Below are positions 48,511 to 58,523 of a stretch of DNA of 64,000 nt, piece by piece. The DNA lies in the NCBI GenBank assembly GCA_946122785.1, contig CAMGYJ010000002.1, positions 19,132,492-19,196,491 of the forward strand. Direction: 5' to 3'. Within the stretch, counting starts at the first letter, position 1. Each line of letters begins with the position of its first letter. The notes under the pieces were generated by a model that saw nothing but the letters and a program-made list of their open reading frames with translations, was not told the origin of the DNA and did not search any database. A program made the position numbers and the translations under genes. The stretch is from Linum tenue (lineage: Eukaryota > Streptophyta > Magnoliopsida > Malpighiales > Linaceae).

Positions 48511-49199
48511 TGATTGAGTTTCTGATTCGGTTTGAATGATTCGGTTTAAAGAAATATTTATTAGATTTATTTTAAATATAATTGTTAGTATATTAATTAG
48601 TTTAATATTGATAGTTGATTAATTTGTATATAATTGTTAATTAATTATATAATGTGTTAGTTTATATATTGGGTAAGTTGAAATAATTATCATTGTTAAT
48701 TAATTATATAATGTGTTAGTTTATTAATTGGGTAAGTTGAAATAATTATTTAAATAACTATATATCGTAAAGTAACTATCTAGTTAAATTAATTAGATAA
48801 TCAAGTTGTATATATCATAATTAGTAATTGATAAATTATGAATATGAACAAATTGCTAATCAAATAATATATTATAAGAGATTAATAGATAATTATGGAC
48901 TATGCTAATAGATCATTTATTATAATAAATATCTAAAGAATTATTGGATTAAATAAATTGTAAATAATTGTTAATTTTAAATAATTATCTATGATGTTTT
49001 AGTTAAGTAATTGAGTAAGTTGAAATAAATATTTAAATAACTACCTATCGTATTAAGTAAAATAATTATCTAGTTAAATTAAGTAAAATCAAACGAAATA
49101 AATTGTATGTATCATAATTACTCTATGAAACAACAAGTAATTGCTCAACAAATAATTTCCAATAAGATATTAATAGAAAATTATTGTCTATATTTAGAG

Positions 49200-51330
49200 A
49201 TGGCGTCATCTGGTAATTCTGGAGGATCACGTAGTTCTGGAGGACCAGGAAAGAGATTGAAAAGATTCATTGGGCGTAACATTAGCGCTAGTGTGAGAAA
49301 TAAGGACCCAAATGATAGAGATGAGCCACAGCCTCAGCCACAGCCACAGGTGACACCGATGAGATATAGGGCAGACGGTTTTCCTCAGTTTGATTTTCAG
49401 TTGCCTAGTATGGGTGGTAGTGGAGCTGGTCCCAGTATTGATCATCATACTTCACCGTTTGAGCCTTCAGACGAGATTGACGACGAGTCGGAGGAGTATG
49501 AGTCGGATGCTGTTGAGTATCGGATTCCACGAGTCAGTCCGATCAGAGACAGAGGTGCCCCCAGCGGATCGCCACATGTCGTTACTGGGGTTCATGCTGT
49601 TACTGGGATCTATAGAGACCATGCAGGGCGTTTCTATAGAGCTCCACAGCCTGGTGAGGGCCAGAGTGGTACTGCTTATGTAGGAGAGGCCTGGGAGCCT
49701 AGAGGACCGTGTCCTGGAGGGCCGAGCGACTCGAGTTTGCTCCGTAGCTTTCTTGGGCATGTTGCCCACCGTCTGTACACGGGAGAGGCTGATAGAGGGG
49801 TGATCACTTGCTACGACAGGAGTTCGACCCTTTGCCACGTTTTCTGCGGTTATCGGATAGCAGATGATAACGCTAGGACTACCATAGAGACATCGGGCCT
49901 TGCTCACCTCGTTGATATCACCTTCCAGAGCGAGTTGGACCCTGCTCTCATCTCGGCATTTGTGGAGAGGTGGCAGCCAGATACTAACACCTTCCACATG
50001 CCGTTTGGAGAGATGACGATCCTCCTTCACGACGTGGCACACATTCTTGGGCTTGCGGTTGACGGAGAGGCGATGGTAGTGGATCCGAGGCAGTTGGAGA
50101 AGTGTGCACTGGAGGCTAACATTCGAGCACTACTGGGATTAGATCGTGACAAGGATGAGTACGGGGCGCAGGTTGGCGAGGTTGCTAGTCTGTCTAGGTG
50201 GTACAGAGGATTTGGTTTGTTGGGTGTGGGAGCTTTGACTCATTTGCAGCAGTCTGGGCCGCCAGCTAGAGAGGCTCAGTGTTACCTTCTTTTGCTGCTT
50301 GGGTCCACACTGTTCGTAGATAAGAGTAAGGACCGCGTTTCTGCTGTTGTCAACTTGTTTGTGAAGAGGCCGAATATGCTAGGAGAGTATGCGTGGGGGG
50401 CAGGAGCACTTGCTTATCTGTACAGACAGCTTGGTATTGCCTCCCGGGCGGAGGCTAAGGGAGTGGCGGGTTGTCTGACTTTACTACAGTGTTGGATTTA
50501 CGACCACTTTCCTACTTTGAGGCCTAGTCGGTTGGAGCCACGAGAGCTAGAGCGGGGACAGGCAGGAGCATTCAGGTGGCGCGGTACAGCACCCCGATCG
50601 AGTAAGAAGAGGGATGCACAGATGCTGGCTTATTATCGGCAGTCGATTGATAGTTTGACCCCTCAATCAGTTAGTTGGACCCCGTATGGTCAGCGTCCTC
50701 ATCTGACGGTGAGACGTACCTTGTATCAGGGCCTGCTCAGATTTGCAGAGATAGCAGAATATTATGATCCCACTAGGTGCCTCCGACAGTTAGGCTACGT
50801 GCAGGGTGCACCGTATCCACCGGAGCGTCCGCTTGTTGTGCGTCGACCTGCTTCCACGCTTGGATACTCTCTTAGCTACCAGTCTGTCTATGATTCGTAT
50901 TGGAACAACTTGGGGGCGCATAGTGTCCATCTGGACCTTTTTTCTACTCCGATACGACGTAGGCCATGGGAGTTTACTGAGGATTACATGGCGTGGTACA
51001 TTAGGCACTCGCACCCACAGATACTGAGTGACAGCCGACCTGTTCACGACATCTCGGATGCTGATACGGTTAGTACAATCATATTTTAAATTATTTGTAT
51101 TAAGTTAAAAAAAATTTGATTGTAACTAATATGTATTTAAATTGTATGGTTTTTTATTACAGTTGTCATGCGAGATGTGGATTGAGATATCTCCCGTGAT
51201 GGATGCTGCACAGGGTAGTAGGGAGGAGTGGATGGCTAGCGCGGACGAGTACTACGACTTATGTCATGGAGTTGGGAACATGTGGCCCGAGTTTAGGAGG
51301 AAGTCGGGTTTTCTACCACCTCCACAGTAG
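49200..51330 (+). CDS. Plant mobile domain protein of the Mutator-like element
   Basis: Exons 49200-51068 and 51163-51330 give 678 residues with no stop. The N-terminal ~120 residues are Gly/Ser- and Pro/Gln-rich and acidic. The PMD core follows: LAHLVDITFQSELDPALISA, FHMPFGEMTILLHDVAHILG, AQCYLLLLLGSTLFVDKSKD and GVAGCLTLLQCWIYDHFPTL. The C-terminal exon (LSCEMWIEISPVMD to SGFLPPPQ) is shared by transposon PMD proteins. The frame is also open upstream to an ATG at 49107, but 49200 (MASSGNSGG) is the more natural start. The domain is also found in the cellular proteins MAIN and MAIL1, which act in gene silencing and meristem maintenance. Its role in transposons is not known to me; silencing interference is a guess. 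It ends about 295 bp from the end of the opposing transposase gene. Confidence 0.88.
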
Positions 51331-51624
51331 TTGTATGATTATTATGTCATATGTATGAGGAGTGTTTGTTGTTTTTAGACGAGTTGACTTATGTTATTCT
51401 GTTGTTCTACGACGACTTATGTTATGTGGTATTCAGTTGCTTATTTGTTGTTTTGGGACTATGACTTATGTTATTTTGGGACTATGGCTTATGTTATTTG
51501 TTGTATTGTACTTCGGATGTTTTTATTATATCATGCTTCCATGTGACGTAAACAAACTTCATTACAATTTATTTAAATTGAAGACGTTCATTACAATTTA
51601 TTTAAATTGAAGACGAGTACAAGT
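51331..51624. other. Tail-to-tail spacer of the two transposon genes
   Basis: AT-rich; shared 3' region, nothing recognised. Confidence 0.5.
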
Positions 51625-54489
51625 TTATTTCTTTGAACCCCTCTTTTTGCATGATGGAAAGATATTCGTCGCACCCCCAAGATCGAACCACATTTGACTA
51701 AACGGTGCGAAATATGTCTCCCATCCATCCACGCTTTCTTGGTGACCGCCTGGCCACATGCCATGTGGAGGGGGCATCGGTATCTTGTCCGCCGGGAAAG
51801 AGAGGTAGATCCAATGATCCTGGACGAAATGCAGAACAATGACTCCTCTAGGGTGGGCTTCCCCATATATGTTGTCCACTGGCAGAATGGTGAAGTAGTA
51901 CGAACATGGAGTTGGGTTGAGGTAAGAGCTGTACATGACAACAGCCAAATTAAATAGTGTGGCAAATACGAATAGATCCACACCCATCATCCAATGATGT
52001 TGAGTCGTTGGTGCTGTAGTAGTGATGTCAATGCGTCTGATTGCATCATTGATGCCTTCACCGTAGATGGGTGCGTATCGCCAATCGTGCTCACGCATTT
52101 CTTCAGCAAGTCGTACCCTCACCCTTGTGAACCCTTCTTGATTACCATATAGTGCAAAACTAAGTGCACGAAACCCACAATGACCGTCTGGCACCGGGTC
52201 GTGGATGGCAATGACAAGCGGCTGAATGAAGACAGGAAGCAGTTCCATGTGTGCGTAATCAGAATGGGGGCTGCTGGGTCCAGGGATATCTGTGAAGGAA
52301 ATAGGTAATCAGCACAAATGCGATGTAAAATATTAATATAAATAACTACACTTATGAAAAAATTAAATTGTACCTATGTCAGGACAGTTGTATTTGTTAT
52401 TATCTTCTGGATCATCACACTCCTCCGCTGCATGGTCGTCTGACGGGTACTCGTCTGTCTGAGTCCCCGTGGACTTGGTACTGGTCGACTTTGTAGACCC
52501 CGACGTTGTGCTTCTCGACTTCTTTTTCATGCTTTTCTTATTGCCTCGCAGTATCTTTTCCCACCACCCTTTCATTCTTCCAGTTGATTTTTTGGCTGGG
52601 CGCCCCTTTTTAAATTCGTTCACTTCTGGCTCGTGAATGTTGTCCTCCGCCGGGTGGAGACCGCGAAACACGTTCTTTGCTGCTTTTTTCGTTGCCTCTG
52701 GTCCTCTGCGTACAGCCTCATCAACCAACTCCTGAAGGTGAGATCTAGCCTCCTCCTCCTGGGGAACGTACTCCTGAGCATTGGGTGGATGCTCGTATGA
52801 CAGTGTCCGCCAATATATATGAATATCACCGGGATATATCTCTATGTCTCGCGCTCTGCCATCCATAACTTGACATCCACACCTCAAGCCGTGTGTCAAA
52901 GAGAAATGACATGCACATCGGGAGTTCTCATTTTTTTCCAAGCGGGCAGCCAATTCTTCTTCAGCCTCCTTCATTAATATAATTGCCTGCATGCTGACCT
53001 TCCTTCTCAAGTATGTGAATGGTGTACCACCAGATGCTGAAAGGGTTTTCTGTCTAGAGTTTTCCAACATCATCCTAACCTCCCCGAGTTGGTTAGTAAT
53101 GTAGCGGTGGTTTCCTTTCCATACAGTGTCCATAGATCCCCGCGAGTTGTGGAGGAAAGTCTTCAAAGCGGAATGTGACGACTCAACCCTGTTTGTGCTC
53201 GTATTTCCTAGATGAAACACATTTTTTGTATGACAAACAGCCCACTTTTCTCGATGTTGCCACCATACTCCCTGTATGTATTGCAACAGACGTGGTTCTT
53301 GATTGCCCCATCTTGTCCTAAAGCGGCCAAACGTGGCCAACATACCTTGCTCTGACCAAGAATAAAGCATATGACACCAATATTGGTCGTACGCCTCGTT
53401 GACCAAATCCATCCTGTCCTTCCCAAATATTTCCAAACACTTCTTCTGCACATTGGTGTTGATGTGTCAAACACATAGCAAATGCGGGGTGCGGGGGAAG
53501 ACCACAGGAACCGTAGCAAGTAGTCCACCTTCGTGGTCGGTGACGATGACAGTGGGCACGCGTGGATGGAGCAATTGTTGTATGCACTGCAACAGCCACA
53601 GATACGACTCTTTTGTCTCATCCTTCATGAGAGCACAACAGATGTTGAAATTCTTCCCAACTGGAGTAGCACCTACGACCTCCACCCACGGCCATTTATA
53701 TGCATTGGTCTTATACGTTGAGTCGATCAGAATCACGTACGGCCAAGCCTTCAACATCTGGATGGAAGTTGGATGGGCAAAAAAAAGATGTGTCAGCACG
53801 TCGTCATCGTCCTTCATAACCTCTGTATGATAATTCTCACGTTCAGCTTCTAGCAACGCATACTGCACTGCATTCATCTCGCCCATCTCGTCTTTCCTAG
53901 ACTTGGACCCGAGGTTATACATCTCCCTTTGGGTGTGATGCCCTTTGTCACCCTTCTGCTTGTTTATTGTCTGCTTCTGTTGCGACAGAGGTACCCCAGC
54001 ATCTCTCATCTGCCTAAGAGATTATTTATCCTCCTGACTCAATTTATCCATTTGACTGTGGCCCTCGGGATAAAGCATCTTCTCATGATTGTGATACCCT
54101 CGCCTTAAATCGGTTCCTTGCTCCGCGACTCCTTGTATCTCCCAGAATGAAGGTCCATCAAGAGCATATGGATTAACCAGTAGTTCTTTGATTTTAATCT
54201 TGAACATGCATCCCGCTCCTTTTGAACTTGTATTGCCACGACTCTCCTTGGAAGGATCCGGCTTGTATGACTTCCTCTCCCTACTGCATCTGTCGCAATA
54301 CATATAACAGATACCCAATACTCTTTTGTTGATCAACTCACGTGGCTTCATCGATCCCTTAGTTAGAAAGAAACCAAGAGACATCGCGATGTTTTGGGTC
54401 ACTGTTACAGCATCTTCGAAATTGGCATATCGGACGCCATTGAGAAAATGGTCTGTGTAATCACCAATTAGTTCAACATTGTCAGCCAT
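51625..54489 (-). pseudogene. MuDR-type transposase fused to an OTU-like domain, with two in-frame stops
   Basis: One minus-strand frame runs 54489-52374, an 84 bp GT-AG intron follows, then 52289-51625. It is interrupted by TAA at about 54022-54024 and TGA at 53467-53469. The second replaces the Trp of the usual WH motif after HLLCV. Seen in order: a FAR1-like N-terminal zinc region with GYHNHEK; the MULE core with VILIDSTYKTN and VIVTDHE (the first two catalytic Asp); a SWIM-like finger CACHFSLTHGLRCGCQ, where the last His position is Cys; a basic Ser/Thr-rich linker; and an OTU-like domain with PDGHCGFRALSFALYG (catalytic Cys) and FVQDHWIYLSF (catalytic His). OTU domains are known at the end of some plant MULE transposases. 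As it stands it would not make a full protein. Confidence 0.85.
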
Positions 54490-55126
54490 ATCCACTTGCA
54501 ATTATGATTTTACAACTCGTTAGAAATGTACAAATTATATGGTTCTACAAAATTAAACTAAATGCAATAATTTAGTTAAGTCTAAAAAATACAGATAATT
54601 TAAATATAAATTATTAAACCAAATTAGCTCTACGAATTAAATCTAAACACAATAAACTAATTTGCGCTACAACAAAACACAATCACTTAATTAAACTAGT
54701 TGTGCTTCAATTGACTCTACAAAATTAAACTAAATGCAATAATTTAATTAACTCTAAAAAAATAATGATAATTTGACGATAAGAAAATTATTTTAATATA
54801 AATTATTAAACTTCTTTAGCTCTACGAATTATATCTAAACACAATAAACTAATTAGCGCTACAACAAAACACAATCGCTTAATTAAACTAATTGTGCTTC
54901 AATTGACTCTACAAAATTAAACTACATGCAATAATTTAATTAACTCTACAAAATAACGATAATTTGACAGTAAGAAACTAATTAGCGCTACAACAAAATA
55001 CAATCGCTTAATTCAAACTACATAGGAATTTAACTATGTAAAATAGAAATAAAAGCAATAAATTAAATATAAATTATTAGCTCTAGAAATAAAATAGAAA
55101 AAAATATGACACTGCTATGCATCCGG

Positions 55127-55250
55127 TCCCCGTCCGCTCGCCGGCATCGGACGGCGACCGACGCCGGCGAGCGGACGGGGTCCGACGACCGCGAGCGGAC
55201 GCGGTCCGACGACGGCGAGCGGACGGGGTCCGACGCCGGCGAGCGGACCG
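55127..55250. repeat. Right subterminal GAGCGGAC/GGTCCGAC tandem repeats
   Basis: Three to four units of about 27-30 bp containing GCGAGCGGACGGGGTCCGAC and variants. This is the inverse counterpart of the left cluster at 48426-48510. Confidence 0.7.
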
Positions 55251-55900
55251 ACAAAAAAATCCAGGATGAGTGGGGTTTACCTGCTTCGCTGGTCTGACGA
55301 TGGGGTACGGCTGCCGTCCAGTGCCCGGCGAATTATCCTGACGAGATTGGTCCGGTGGCCGGCGAGTTTGGCTGCCGTCCGGTGGCCGTGAATCTGGCTG
55401 TGGTGTTTGTGGGGGGTTGGTGGTCGGGACTCGGGTAGTGTGTATGTTGTTTAAAAAACCATTTCAGCGAATAGAATATAAAGAAAAATTTGGAAGGCAA
55501 AATTGTCTTTTTAGTGTTTTTTACGGGCGGCTAATAGTAATTAGACGGGCGGCAAATAGTAACCCTGTTTATTTTTGATTGTTCGTGCTTCAGAGGAAGA
55601 AGGGCGGTAGAGAGAAAGCGAGAGAGAAGGGAAGTCTCTAGAGAGAGACAGACGAGAGAGAAGGGAAGTTTTTTTCGGTGAGAAGAGAGAAGGGAAGTTG
55701 GTTATAATCAAAAGCAGACTGACGTGTAAGGTGACGTGGCTGATGACGTGAAACTCTGTTAGTAACATGGTTAACGCTAACAGGGTTGTTAGTCATATTT
55801 TTAGCCGCAACAATAGTTATGGCTAATAATTTGTATTTCGATAGTTGTGGCTTTGAGGAGCCGATGGTTAATAATTGTGACTAATATACTGTATTTACCC

Positions 55901-56477
55901 TTTTTTTAATAAAAGATAATCATATTTGATTTGATTGATATAAAGATCAAATATAACACCCTAGAGTCAGTTCCAGAACATAAATCAAACAATCGATACG
56001 AGGTCGGAGGCAAAGAAAGGGCCTTCCGAGCCACAAGATGGACTACCCTAATGCTAATCCGACCTGCAAATCGAACATGAACCAACATGCAGAATTTCCT
56101 CAATAATTGCGCCCACACGGTTGTCTCTTGCATCCTTGGCATTCATATGGTCAATGAGCACCTTAACTTGGTTCCGGTTTGGACTAACAACCTAGGCACT
56201 TATTGTACTTGCCTCGACTTTCAAATAACCATAATCGAATGAACAAATGTTGTTATATGTTCTTTATTTCAGAATTCATTTCTGTGGCACATCATAAACG
56301 TGCTCCTACGGTCCTACCTTTAATTGTATCACAAACAATTCCTCAATCCAGCTAACCACATATGTTTATGATTGGCCTTTGATTAGCTTATTCACTCCAA
56401 AGCAAGTTTTTTGGTGGTGATGTCATTGGGCTGATAATGTCTGGTATAAACCCAGGAATTCAGACCCAAATCTTGTA
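55901..56477. other. Intergenic, nothing recognised
   Basis: AT-rich spacer between the transposon block and RPS10. Confidence 0.45.
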
Positions 56478-56478
56478 C

Positions 56479-56498
56479 TGGGCTTAACCTCTAGCCCA
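56479..56498. promoter_or_regulatory. Inverted pair of site II elements in the RPS10 promoter
   Basis: TGGGCT (56479-56484) and AGCCCA (56493-56498) face each other 8 bases apart, about 175-190 bases upstream of the RPS10 start codon. Such elements commonly drive plastid and cytosolic ribosomal protein genes. Confidence 0.6.
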
Positions 56499-56671
56499 GA
56501 ATCAAAGCTCTTCTCCTCAAATTTTACTTCTATTTAATAGGTTGCTCTCATATTTTTATTGTTATTTTATTTTCACAATAATGAAAATCTAGAAAACAAT
56601 TCGGATAACTCAATCCCACAGGCAAAGCCTGCATTCCACCTCTGCAACAAAGAAGAGAGGAAGAGTTAAAA

Positions 56672-57935
56672 ATGGCGGCAACCTCCGTCTCTGCCTCGCT
56701 GGTCTCTTCAGTTACTATCTCTAGTTCTTCTTCATTCGCCTCCAAAGCAACTCTCACTTCAGCAAAGCTTTCGTCTTTGCCCTTTCCTTTATCTACGCTG
56801 TCCAATTCCGGTCTTAGTAATGCCTTCAGGACACCGAAACCCTCGTTGCTGAGTTCATCTTCAAGCCGGGCCTTTGTCGCTCCTGAAGCTTTGGATTCTC
56901 AGGAAACGCTAAACCCACCTTCTGAAACCTTTGATGACTCTGATTCCGGCACTTATGAGGTCCATTCTTGTCTATTTCTCTCTCTTTCTCTTTTGATTGA
57001 TGAATCTCTCTTTATTTGGCAGAAGCTTGTGTCTGGTTGCTGGGAAGTGAAAATGTCTGCTGTTCTATCTTATTACTATGCAATTCTTGAGAATTTCGGG
57101 ATTGACATTTGTTTTAAATGTTTTCATTTTGTGGTTCAATGTAGCTACCTTTTGTTGTGGATATTCTGGTCTGTTCAACTGAACTTTCATGACCTTAGTT
57201 TTTGGGAGGATTGAAGGTTTGATACCCGTTGTGTTGTTGCTTTGTTTATTTGATTGATGTAGGTTTCAAGTTCCGAGACTCCGGGTTCTCCATCACTCGA
57301 CATTGGTACCGATACAGACAATGTATGCTTCTGGTTGATCATCTTCTGATAACGTAAATGGCTCTAGTTTTCGTTTTATAAACTGTGTAGACTTAGTCTA
57401 GACTGGTTTGTGCATTGGTCTTCAAATAACTGTCGGTAGTTTTAGCTCAGAACCAGCATTCCAATTGGTTTGAAGATCCCCAACAGTTAGGGGTGTAGAT
57501 TTTCGCAGCTCTTGAGAAGTCTGATAAGGATTTGGAGTCTGTGTTTCTTATTGCTTCCCTTTCCGGCTACTTCCTATAGCTGAACGTTTATCTTTTATTT
57601 CTTGTTGCTGCTCCTCTATCCAGATGGCCCCAAAGCAGAAGATCAGAATTAAACTTAGGTCATACTGGGTACCCTTGATTGAAGATTCCTGCAAGCAGAT
57701 AATGGATGCTGCAAGGAATACGAATGCCAAAACCATGGGTCCTGTGCCGTTGCCTACAAAGAAGCGAATCTACTGTGTACTAAAATCCCCTCACGTACAC
57801 AAGGATGCAAGATTTCACTTCGAGATTAGAACTCACCAGAGGCTAATCGACATTCTCTACCCAACTGCTCAAACAATCGATTCTCTTATGCAGCTTGACC
57901 TCCCTGCTGGAGTTGATGTGGAGGTCAAGCTATGA
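56672..57935 (+). CDS. RPS10: Plastid small-subunit ribosomal protein uS10c (S10), nuclear-encoded
   Basis: Exons 56672-56959, 57263-57322 and 57624-57935 give 219 residues. Residues 1-75 are Ser/Thr/Ala-rich with almost no acidic residues at the start (MAATSVSASLVSSVTISSSS), a chloroplast transit peptide. A short acidic linker follows, encoded by the end of exon 1 and by exon 2 (SSSETPGSPSLDIGTDTDN). The last exon holds the whole S10 domain: KQKIRIKLRSYWVPLIEDSC, PVPLPTKKRIYCVLKSPHVH and EIRTHQRLIDILYPTAQTID. It ends DLPAGVDVEVKL, as in plant plastid S10. It binds 16S rRNA in the 30S head. A GAG|GTCAAG sequence near the stop could serve as an alternative donor to an exon-like segment at 58431. 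Confidence 0.95.
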
Positions 57936-58430
57936 GAAAGCAATGCTTCATTTAGGTAGGATTGTTTCCCTTCTTTTTCCTTCTTCATATTGCTTGATTT
58001 GTTCATCTGTCAACTACTGGAAGTAAACAGTGCGTGCAATGTGTTTATCTTCTTCTTTACGATGAATGCAAATCCCATTCACCACGGAGTATATATATGC
58101 ATATACTTTTGACTTTTGTTCAGTTCATGTTTAGGCTCTATCTAGCCACTTATAGGGCTGAAGTTGTGAATCTTTTTTGTTTCATCCTGGTTATTCCCTC
58201 AACAATTCATCTAGGAATATGCATTCTTTTTCCTTCTGAAACTCTAGTTGGGGAATATACAAATTGAAACATGAATTAATTCGATATCCTTAGTTTTCAA
58301 CTAGTTTCATTGGTGGAATATGAATCTTTACCAATGGTTCTATGGTATACTGTTACGTCGAGGAATATGTTTGTTTTTGAAACCCGTCCAAACAGAATCG
58401 TGGTTAATGAATTGAACCTTGCTATTGCAG

Positions 58431-58523
58431 CTCGTCGAGGTCTTCCACCTCTACAAACAGCAAGGAAATGAAAGTTCGGTGTTCTACCAAAAGCTGGTGG
58501 AGTACGTGAACAGGGTTCTGTAA
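58431..58523 (+). other. Exon-like 30-codon segment downstream of RPS10
   Basis: A good acceptor (TTGCTATTGCAG, ending 58430) is followed by an open frame, LVEVFHLYKQQGNESSVF then YQKLVEYVNRVL, ending in TAA. Joining it to the GAG|GTCAAG at 57923/57924 would be in phase and would replace the last three residues of S10 with this tail. It could equally be a 3' untranslated exon whose frame is open by chance. I do not recognise the peptide. Confidence 0.3.

Larger units (their letters stand above)
48024..55565. mobile_element. Mutator-like element carrying PMD and transposase-OTU genes
   Basis: About 7.5 kb. The left terminal region has CTATTTGCCGCCCGTCG followed by a second TTTGCCGCCC and AAAAAGACAACTTTGCCCC. 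The right terminus, reverse complemented, has CTATTTGCCGCCCGTCT, a second TAGCCGCCC and AAAAAGACAATTTTGCC, so the ends form a ~70 bp terminal inverted repeat. Flanks GTTTTATTTT and TGTTTATTTT match at 8 of 10 positions. Both subterminal regions carry clustered GCGGTCCGAC/GAGCGGAC repeats. Inside are a PMD gene (+) and a transposase-OTU gene (-), arranged tail to tail. Exact ends are uncertain by a few bases. Confidence 0.75.
45168..55900. mobile_element. Outer, older Mutator-type element split by later insertions
   Basis: The left terminus (GGTAAATATAATACATTAGC) and the reverse complement of the right terminus (GGGTAAATACAGTATATTAG) are similar over about 60-70 bp, with matching internal words such as ATCGAAATACAAA and CTGTTAG. 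The flanks (AAATTTTTTA and TTTTTTTAAT) are a poor target-duplication match. The element's own DNA appears to be 45168-45400, 46478-48023 and 55566-55900; the rest is younger insertions. The interior is CT-rich leader-like sequence without a recognised gene. Confidence 0.5.

Noticed and set aside
48199..48513. Pro/Arg-rich frame at the left end of the PMD-transposase element
   Set aside because: Overlaps GC-rich subterminal repeats and likely leader sequence; no family resemblance.
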